NCBI RefSeq assembly: GCF_036763085.1
Contig: NZ_JBAIYU010000031.1
Span: 62,001-126,000, forward strand
Direction: 5' to 3'
From: JBAIYU01 sp036763085
GTDB lineage: Bacteria > Bacillota > Negativicutes > DSM-1736 > Dendrosporobacteraceae
Length of the DNA: 64,000 nucleotides
Of the stretch, positions 58,906-64,000 are shown in pieces. Under the pieces are notes generated by a model. The model saw only the letters and a program-made list of their open reading frames with translations. It searched no databases and was not told where the DNA came from. The number at the start of each line of letters is the position of its first letter. Positions within the stretch are counted from its first letter, which is position 1. Position numbers and translations under genes: made by a program.

Positions 58906-59130
58906 ATGAAAACTACAGCAGTTATTGACCGATTTGAACAAAAAAAAGCTGTATTATTAGTAGGGGAAGAAGAAGTAATAGTGAGTTGGCCAAAGAGCTT
59001 TTTGCCAGAAAAAGCAAAAGAGGGCGACTTTATAAAAATTAATATTGATATAGATGTAGAAGCTACTGCTGAGGCCAAGAAAGAGGCTGAGGATCTGCTC
59101 AAAGATTTAACCAATATTAGAAAAATCTAG
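58906..59130 (+). CDS. DUF3006-family small protein
   Basis: 74 residues; ATG 58906 after AAGGAG, 3 bp behind the MBL-fold gene. Sequence TTAVIDRFEQKKAVLLVGEEE, then a VSWPKSFLPEKAKEGDFIKI strand pair and a charged helix, matches DUF3006, usually found next to ComEC-like MBL genes. Function unknown; a small cytosolic beta-barrel is expected. Confidence 0.85.
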   Translation: MKTTAVIDRFEQKKAVLLVGEEEVIVSWPKSFLPEKAKEGDFIKINIDIDVEATAEAKKEAEDLLKDLTNIRKI

Positions 59131-59262
59131 TTAGTTTGTCGAAATATTCTCAAGAATTTCCAACTTAAGTCCTGCAGGAATTTGGCTGTTTGACACGAAA
59201 AAGATAAATTTAAGTCATAAAGAAAACACGGCCTGTGTCGAGCTCTGCGAAGGCAAAAATCG

Positions 59263-60915
59263 ATGCTCCACCCCTTATGCAGTAAGAAAGTTATACTTTC
59301 TTATCGTATAAAAAATATTAAAATAAGCAATAGGAGGTGTTGGCGTATAAGTACTAGGATAGTTACTTTACTTTTATTAGTTTTCCTAATGATTCCACAG
59401 ATAGCATTGGCAGGTCTGCCTGAGTTAATTCCTGATGGCAAACCCGCGGTATCGATTCCTATAAATGTAGATAGTAATGGCCAATTTCAGTCTAGTCTTG
59501 GAAATAGACTTGAAATGACTAAGTTTAACTACGCTATACATACTGATCAAACTACAAAGGCCCAAATGCTTCGGTTAGTTATTGATGTATCAGGGCCGGT
59601 ACAAGCTTCTTCAATTATCGGAAATACTAACACTCTAATAGTAAATGTGAAGGGTGCATCAGTTGGTAGTTTGCAAGAGGAATTTAAACTAGATGGAAAT
59701 ATAGCAGATTCAGCAAATATCAAACGGTTAGATGATTCAAACAGCCAGCTGATTGTAAACTTACCTTCGATGATTGCCGAAAGTGATTATCGTGTCTTTA
59801 CCTTACCAAGTAATGAAGAAGCGAAAAGACCTTTTAGAGTAGTAATTGATATCAATAAGCCAACCGCATTAACTAAACCTCCTGTAAATATAGAGGCGAA
59901 GCCTGCTGCAGACTTATCAGCTAAGAAAAATGAAATAACAAAGGTCAATTATGCACTTTCGAATGATGCCCTTACTGGTTCTCAAAAACTTCGTTTAGTA
60001 TTCGATATTTCAGGACAAGTTCAGGCTACAGCTAGTATGAGTGCAACACCTGATCCTTGCCTTACAGTTAATTTTAAAGGTGCATCTTTAGGGGACTTTA
60101 AAGATGCTATGACTTTAGACGGTAAGATAGCCAATGAGGTGAAGTTTTCGGCAATAAATGCTGAAAGCAGTAAAATAATGATTAACCTTCCGGCAATGCT
60201 TGAGGACAGCGAATATAAGGTGTTTACGTTGCCTAGCGATCCGAAAGCTAATAGGCCTTTTAGGGTAGTAGTTGATATTAATAAGCCAATTCCTCCTATC
60301 GAGTTTAATTTTAAACCCGGACTTAAAGGTAAGGTAATCGTCCTAGATCCTGGTCACGGAGGAAGTGACCCAGGGGCTATAGGCTTAAATAAGCTTAAGG
60401 AAAAAGAAGTTACGCTGCCTGTAGCAATAAAAGTTAAGGCTTTATTAGAGAAAGCCGGCGCTAAAGTTATTATGACAAGACAGGATGACCGTGATGTATT
60501 TGGGGCTGCTGCTACTGCAGTGGAGGAACTTAGCGCACGTACAAAAGTGGCAAACAGCATAAAAGCTGATCTGTTTTTGAGTATTCATGCCAATGCATTT
60601 GCTAATAGGAGCGTTGGTGGCACCTCTACGCATTATTATCAGAAATCAAGATATGATAAAATGCTGGCACAAAATATCCAAACTAGCCTTATTGAGGCCG
60701 GCGGTTTAGCAGATCGCGGTATTCAGACAGCAAATTTTTATGTAGTTAAACGTACTTTAATGCCAGCAGCATTACTCGAGTTGGCATTTATATCTAATCC
60801 AGAAGAGGAAAAACTATTAGGCTCTCCTACGTTTCAGCAGGAAATTGCCGAGGGTATTGTTGATGGAATAAATAATTTCTTCCGTCAGGCTGCTAGCAGA
60901 GGGGGTGCCAAGTAA
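59263..60915 (+). CDS. N-acetylmuramoyl-L-alanine amidase with two AMIN domains
   Basis: Up to 550 residues. After a signal sequence (VTLLLLVFLMIPQIALA) come two AMIN domains (about 75-180 and 220-330, each ending DYRVFTLPS / EYKVFTLPS) that target the septum or wall. The C-terminal Amidase_3 domain has VIVLDPGHGGSDPGA, the Zn-binding Glu in ELSARTKVANSI, LFLSIHANAF and the catalytic Glu in ALLELAFISNPEE. It cleaves the amide between MurNAc and the stem peptide. The start is doubtful. ATG 59263 gives a 28-residue basic extension, whereas a perfect AGGAGGTG (59332-59339) lies 7 bases before an in-frame ATA at 59347, exactly where the signal peptide should begin. Confidence 0.92.
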   Translation: MLHPLCSKKVILSYRIKNIKISNRRCWRISTRIVTLLLLVFLMIPQIALAGLPELIPDGKPAVSIPINVDSNGQFQSSLGNRLEMTKFNYAIHTDQTTKAQMLRLVIDVSGPVQASSIIGNTNTLIVNVKGASVGSLQEEFKLDGNIADSANIKRLDDSNSQLIVNLPSMIAESDYRVFTLPSNEEAKRPFRVVIDINKPTALTKPPVNIEAKPAADLSAKKNEITKVNYALSNDALTGSQKLRLVFDISGQVQATASMSATPDPCLTVNFKGASLGDFKDAMTLDGKIANEVKFSAINAESSKIMINLPAMLEDSEYKVFTLPSDPKANRPFRVVVDINKPIPPIEFNFKPGLKGKVIVLDPGHGGSDPGAIGLNKLKEKEVTLPVAIKVKALLEKAGAKVIMTRQDDRDVFGAAATAVEELSARTKVANSIKADLFLSIHANAFANRSVGGTSTHYYQKSRYDKMLAQNIQTSLIEAGGLADRGIQTANFYVVKRTLMPAALLELAFISNPEEEKLLGSPTFQQEIAEGIVDGINNFFRQAASRGGAK

Positions 60916-61484
60916 TGAAACTAAGACAAAACTATTTATTACTGCTGCTCCTTTTGATAGCTATGCTAATTACTGGCTGCAGTGAAAGTAATCAGCCTTC
61001 TCCAAATGTCCCGCCGGCTGCGAATGATAATTCTGGACAAGCAGATAAAAATTCGGCAGTTCCGGCTCAGAATATGATGAAGATAACAGTTTATCATGCC
61101 ACGAAAGATGCTTCGAATTTAGTAGCTGAGGCGCATATAGTTCCCAATAATGATCATCCTGCAAAAACTGCTGTTGAGCTTTTAATCAGTGGAACTAAGC
61201 AGGCAGAACTGGTTTCCGCTATTCCTGCGGGAACTAAATTGCGCAGTATAAGAATAAAAGACCATACCGCATATGTTGATTTTAATGATAAACTCATAAA
61301 AAACAGCAGTGGCGGCTCAGCGGGAGAAATTCTATTAGTGGGAGCGATAGTAAACACTCTTACTGAGTTCCCTGATATTCAGAAGGTTCAAATATTAGTT
61401 GATGGCAAAAAAGTAGATACAATTAACGGGCATCTAGATACAAGTGAACCGCTCGGTAGATCAGAAAATATTATTAAAAAATGA
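60915..61484 (+). CDS. GerMN-domain lipoprotein
   Basis: 189 residues; ATG 60915 overlaps the amidase TAA by one base. A lipoprotein signal (LLLLLLLIAMLITGCSES) places Cys about residue 22. After a Pro/Asn-rich linker, the GerMN domain runs from KITVYHATKDASNLV to DTSEPLGRS with the diagnostic IPAGTKLRSIRIKDHTAYVDFND. In Bacillus GerM is needed for sporulation and germination. Coupling to the AMIN-amidase suggests joint action in wall or cortex remodelling. Confidence 0.88.
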   Translation: MKLRQNYLLLLLLLIAMLITGCSESNQPSPNVPPAANDNSGQADKNSAVPAQNMMKITVYHATKDASNLVAEAHIVPNNDHPAKTAVELLISGTKQAELVSAIPAGTKLRSIRIKDHTAYVDFNDKLIKNSSGGSAGEILLVGAIVNTLTEFPDIQKVQILVDGKKVDTINGHLDTSEPLGRSENIIKK

Positions 61485-61547
61485 TTGTATTACCATAGGC
61501 AATTTGCTAAAATGGTAATGATAAAGAGTAAATTCATATTATACATT

Positions 61548-61630
61548 CCACTAGGGGAGCATATAGCTGAGAGGCCGCTTGGCCGACCCTTAGAACCTGA
61601 TTACTGGCTAATACCAGCGTAGGGAAGTGG
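61548..61630 (+). ncRNA. TPP riboswitch (THI element)
   Basis: Classic elements in order: P1 CCAC (61548-61551) closing with GTGG (61627-61630), the GGGGAGC strand, CTGAGAGGCCG, ACCCTTAGAACCTGA, then TACTGGCTAATACCAGCGTAGGGAAG. All conserved residues of the pyrimidine- and pyrophosphate-sensor helices are there. With thiC downstream and a terminator at 61654-61693, it should turn off thiC when thiamin pyrophosphate is plentiful. Confidence 0.96.
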
Positions 61631-61653
61631 CCGAAAAGACTGTAAATATTAAC

Positions 61654-61693
61654 AGCCGTTTAGCCATTCTTGGTTAAGCGGCTCTTATTTTAT
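61654..61693 (+). terminator. Expression-platform terminator of the TPP riboswitch
   Basis: A 13-bp stem (61654-61666 with 61671-61683; two G-T pairs), 4-base loop and a T-rich tail, 24 bases after the aptamer. The remaining leader to the thiC start (about 130 bases) holds another hairpin, CTTGCG (61744-61749) / CGCAAG (61767-61772). Confidence 0.8.
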
Positions 61694-61825
61694 CCTAACA
61701 GAAGCATAGTTTTCTTAAAAGCAGGATAAATGGTAAGTATCGCCTTGCGCTGTTGCTAAGGCTAGACGCAAGCCGTGTTTTCTTTATCAGTAGTAAATCG
61801 CAGATTAATTAGGGGGGACTTTTTT

Positions 61826-63127
61826 ATGGCAACTCAAATGCAGCTTGCACGACAAGGAAAAATCACTGATGCGATGCAGATTGTGGCAGAAAAAGAAGGT
61901 ATAAACGTTGAGGTTATAAGGGAAAGAGTTGCAGAAGGCACAATAGCTATCTGTGCCAATGTAAACCATACCTCACTACAGCCTAGAGGCGTAGGTCTAG
62001 GACTTTCGACTAAAGTAAATGCTAATATCGGCACCTCAAGTGCCTTTCCTGATATTGAGCCAGAACTAGCTAAATTAGAAGTTGCTATTAAAGCTGGTGC
62101 AGATGCAGTTATGGATCTAAGTACCGGTGATAATATTGATATTTCACGTCGGGCAATTATTGAAAAATCGACTATCATTGTCGGTACTGTGCCTATTTAT
62201 CAAGCTACAGTAGAAGCTATTAAATCACGTGGCTCTGTTATTGATATGACAGGTGACGATATGCTTCATGCAATCGAGCAGCAAGCTAAAGACGGTGCTG
62301 ATTTCATGACCATTCATTGTGGTGTAACACAAGGTGTTATTGCTCGCCTGCGTCAACAGGGTAGAGTAACCGACGTAGTAAGCCGTGGCGGTTCCTTTAT
62401 AACTGGCTGGATGCTGCATAATGGTAAAGAAAACCCACTATATGAGCGTTATGATGAAATTCTCGACATATGTGCTCGCTATGATTCAACAATAAGCTTA
62501 GGGGATGGTCTAAGACCAGGGTGCCTAGCTGATGCTACCGATCGTGCTCAATTACAAGAACTTTTGGTTTTAGGGGAATTAGTAGATCGAGCATGGGCTA
62601 AAGGTGTTCAAGTTTTAGTCGAAGGCCCTGGTCATGTTCCTTACGACCAAATCGAAGCTAATATTAAATTACAAAAACAAATATGCAAAGGCGCTCCTTT
62701 CTATGTTTTAGGACCGCTGGTTACTGACGTTGCACCAGGTTATGATCATATCACATCTGCAATAGGAGGCACGCTTGCAGCAGCCGCAGGTGCTGATTTC
62801 CTCTGCTATGTAACACCAGCTGAACATCTAGGGTTACCGACAGTTGATGATGTTCGCGAGGGTATCATGGCGTCTAGGATTGCCGCTCATGCTGCTGATA
62901 TTGTAAAAGGAGTCAAAGGAGCTCGCGAATGGGATTTAAAAATGGCTAAAGCCCGTAAAGCTCTAGATTGGGATAAGCAAATCGAATTAGCTATTGATCC
63001 AGAAAAAGCAGCGCGTTATCGGCAAGAACGAAATCCAGGTGGAGCAGAAGCCTGCTCAATGTGCGGTAATTATTGTGCGATGAAAATTGTTGGTGAATAT
63101 TTAGGTAAACCAATCGAACAATGCTAA
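61826..63127 (+). CDS. thiC: Phosphomethylpyrimidine synthase ThiC
   Basis: 433 residues from ATG 61826, preceded by AGGGGGGA (an ATG at 61775 is in frame but in the leader). Family blocks are plain: NVNHTSLQPRGVGLG, DAVMDLSTGDNIDISR, TIHCGVTQGVIARL, SLGDGLRPGCLADATD and EGPGHVPYDQIEANI. The C-terminal radical-SAM cluster motif is CSMCGNYC (C-x2-C-x4-C). It converts aminoimidazole ribotide to HMP-phosphate, the thiamin pyrimidine. About 430 residues is the normal length for the clostridial type. Confidence 0.97.
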   Translation: MATQMQLARQGKITDAMQIVAEKEGINVEVIRERVAEGTIAICANVNHTSLQPRGVGLGLSTKVNANIGTSSAFPDIEPELAKLEVAIKAGADAVMDLSTGDNIDISRRAIIEKSTIIVGTVPIYQATVEAIKSRGSVIDMTGDDMLHAIEQQAKDGADFMTIHCGVTQGVIARLRQQGRVTDVVSRGGSFITGWMLHNGKENPLYERYDEILDICARYDSTISLGDGLRPGCLADATDRAQLQELLVLGELVDRAWAKGVQVLVEGPGHVPYDQIEANIKLQKQICKGAPFYVLGPLVTDVAPGYDHITSAIGGTLAAAAGADFLCYVTPAEHLGLPTVDDVREGIMASRIAAHAADIVKGVKGAREWDLKMAKARKALDWDKQIELAIDPEKAARYRQERNPGGAEACSMCGNYCAMKIVGEYLGKPIEQC

Positions 63128-63135
63128 ATGGTTAC

Positions 63136-63175
63136 GCAGCCCTAGTGAAAACTAGTGGCTGCTTTTATTTTTTTC
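63136..63175 (+). terminator. Intrinsic terminator after thiC
   Basis: Stem GCAGCC-CTAGT / ACTAG-T-GGCTGC (63136-63146 with 63151-63162, one bulged T), GAAA loop, then TTTTATTTTTTT. Confidence 0.88.
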
Positions 63176-63272
63176 GATGTGTGGCATACTACGAATGCAG
63201 GAAATACTAGTATAAGCAAGAAAAGAAATTACGTAAAGCTTGTGGAACACGTACATGAATTGGGTGGTATTA

Positions 63273-64000
63273 ATGGAACTAAAACAATTAGGCGAATTCG
63301 GTCTTATTGACCTACTAAAAGAGAACACGATTATCGATCCAGCTTCTGTTATTCTTGGTATTGGGGATGATGCTGCAGTTTTGCTGCCGACTCCGCGTCA
63401 GTTACAATTATTATCAACCGATATGCTGGTAGAAAACGTTCATTTTGACTTAAACACGACAACACCCTATCAACTTGGTTACAAGGCTATTGCTGTTAAT
63501 TTAAGCGATATTGCCGCTATGGGGGGGGCTCCAAAGCATTTAGTTATATCAATAGCAATCCCCAATACGATATCAGCGGATTTTGTTTTGAATTTATATA
63601 AAGGTATGAAAGAGATATGCCGGCAATTTAAAGTAAATATAGTTGGCGGGGACACTGTAGCCAGCAAAAATGGTCTTGTTATAAATGTTGCAGTAATAGG
63701 TGAAGTTGAACCAGCTCAATTACAAAGACGATCTGGCGCTAGGCCTGGTGATTTTGTTGTTGTTACAGGTATGCTTGGAAATTCTGCAGCTGGGTTGGAC
63801 CTACTTACAAAGGGTAACTGGGAAGAACTTGATTTTGCTTGGCCATTAGTAACTAGCCATCTCACTCCGAAGCCTCAGGTATGCGCTGGAAGAGTTATAG
63901 CAGCATATTCTAACAGCATGGATGATATAAGCGACGGATTAGCAAGTGAGGCAAATGAAATAGCTAAAGCTAGCAATGTTGGCCTTAGACTGTTTTCTCA
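63273..64000 (+). CDS. thiL: Thiamine-monophosphate kinase ThiL (3' end outside the window)
   Basis: 242 residues are visible before the window ends; full ThiL is about 325-335. ATG 63273 is preferred because GGGTGG lies 5 bases upstream (ATG 63255 is in frame but ahead of it). It begins LKQLGEFGLIDLLKE with the metal/ATP motif VILGIGDDAAVLLPT, then LSTDMLVENVHFDL, NLSDIAAMGGAPKHLVIS, VNIVGGDTVASKNGL and AAYSNSMDDISDGLASE. It phosphorylates thiamin monophosphate to TPP. It follows thiC but has its own leader after the terminator. Confidence 0.95.
   Translation, partial: MELKQLGEFGLIDLLKENTIIDPASVILGIGDDAAVLLPTPRQLQLLSTDMLVENVHFDLNTTTPYQLGYKAIAVNLSDIAAMGGAPKHLVISIAIPNTISADFVLNLYKGMKEICRQFKVNIVGGDTVASKNGLVINVAVIGEVEPAQLQRRSGARPGDFVVVTGMLGNSAAGLDLLTKGNWEELDFAWPLVTSHLTPKPQVCAGRVIAAYSNSMDDISDGLASEANEIAKASNVGLRLFS

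Noticed and set aside
57820..61740. Short shared words such as CAGGATAA at about 57845 and 61722
   Set aside because: Too short and too few to define a repeat family in this window.
1..64000. CRISPR arrays, tRNA or rRNA genes, prophage modules
   Set aside because: No regularly spaced repeats, cloverleaf-like or ribosomal sequences, and no phage structural genes were seen.

Overview
The window reads as a low-GC, endospore-forming, diderm Firmicute of the Negativicutes (Sporomusa/Pelosinus-like). Spore traits are an alpha/beta-type SASP (35982-36182), a spore photoproduct lyase (45579-46604) and a GerMN lipoprotein (60915-61484). The outer-membrane trait is a signal-peptide-bearing beta-barrel protein ending in Phe (25026-26042). 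Anaerobic iron-sulfur chemistry is prominent: HydE, SplB, ThiC, two short QueG-like proteins, an EFR1-type flavodoxin/ferredoxin and a ferredoxin-tailed aldo/keto reductase. No rRNA, tRNA, CRISPR array or complete insertion sequence was seen. The taxonomic call is inference from gene content.

Layout. 1-7.3 kb: truncated DUF3360 membrane protein; a MarR gene and a QueG-like gene sharing one 12-bp palindrome; an ArsR/EFR1/aldo-keto reductase operon; PAS and GNAT genes; a LytTR-DUF3021 pair. 7.4-16 kb: an accessory-looking stretch with a HEPN-like gene followed by a broken XRE gene, a LysE exporter with divergent LysR, an AAA ATPase, a VOC protein, an aminotransferase broken by a UAG, DJ-1/PfpI, an amidohydrolase and a methyltransferase. 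16-25 kb: GNAT, a RAYT transposase beside a 20-bp-stem palindrome, a secreted protein, a double dynamin-like GTPase, a TRIC-type channel, a TSUP permease and a dienelactone-hydrolase-like protein. 25-37.6 kb: porin, 7TM-DISM histidine kinase, DUF2975 plus XRE, a secreted protein, LysR, a QueG-like protein, a DUF255 protein, ferritin under a Fur-like box, SASP, FkbM methyltransferase and UspA.

37.7-47.3 kb: pyridoxine kinase divergent from a MocR/GntR regulator; a sugar-isomerase-like gene and a hydroxyacid dehydrogenase; an unrecognised 4-TM protein; a class A beta-lactamase-fold protein with a 3D-domain wall protein; hydE with a folded leader; splB; an L,D-transpeptidase. 47.7-55 kb: motAB, then a hybrid kinase, a CheR methyltransferase and a REC-PAS-kinase. 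55-64 kb: acpS-nnr-ndoAI-ndoA housekeeping block; a ComEC-like lipoprotein with DUF3006; an AMIN/amidase_3 and GerMN operon; and a TPP riboswitch with terminator ahead of thiC, followed by thiL, which runs off the window.

Most operons are short and closed by clear intrinsic terminators. The points most worth a second look are: candidate ATA start codons after strong ribosome binding sites; the HEPN/XRE pair with a doubly damaged XRE gene; the three-way-junction RNA ahead of hydE; the shared MarR palindrome; the RAYT-associated palindromes; and the kinase-CheR-kinase module next to motAB.
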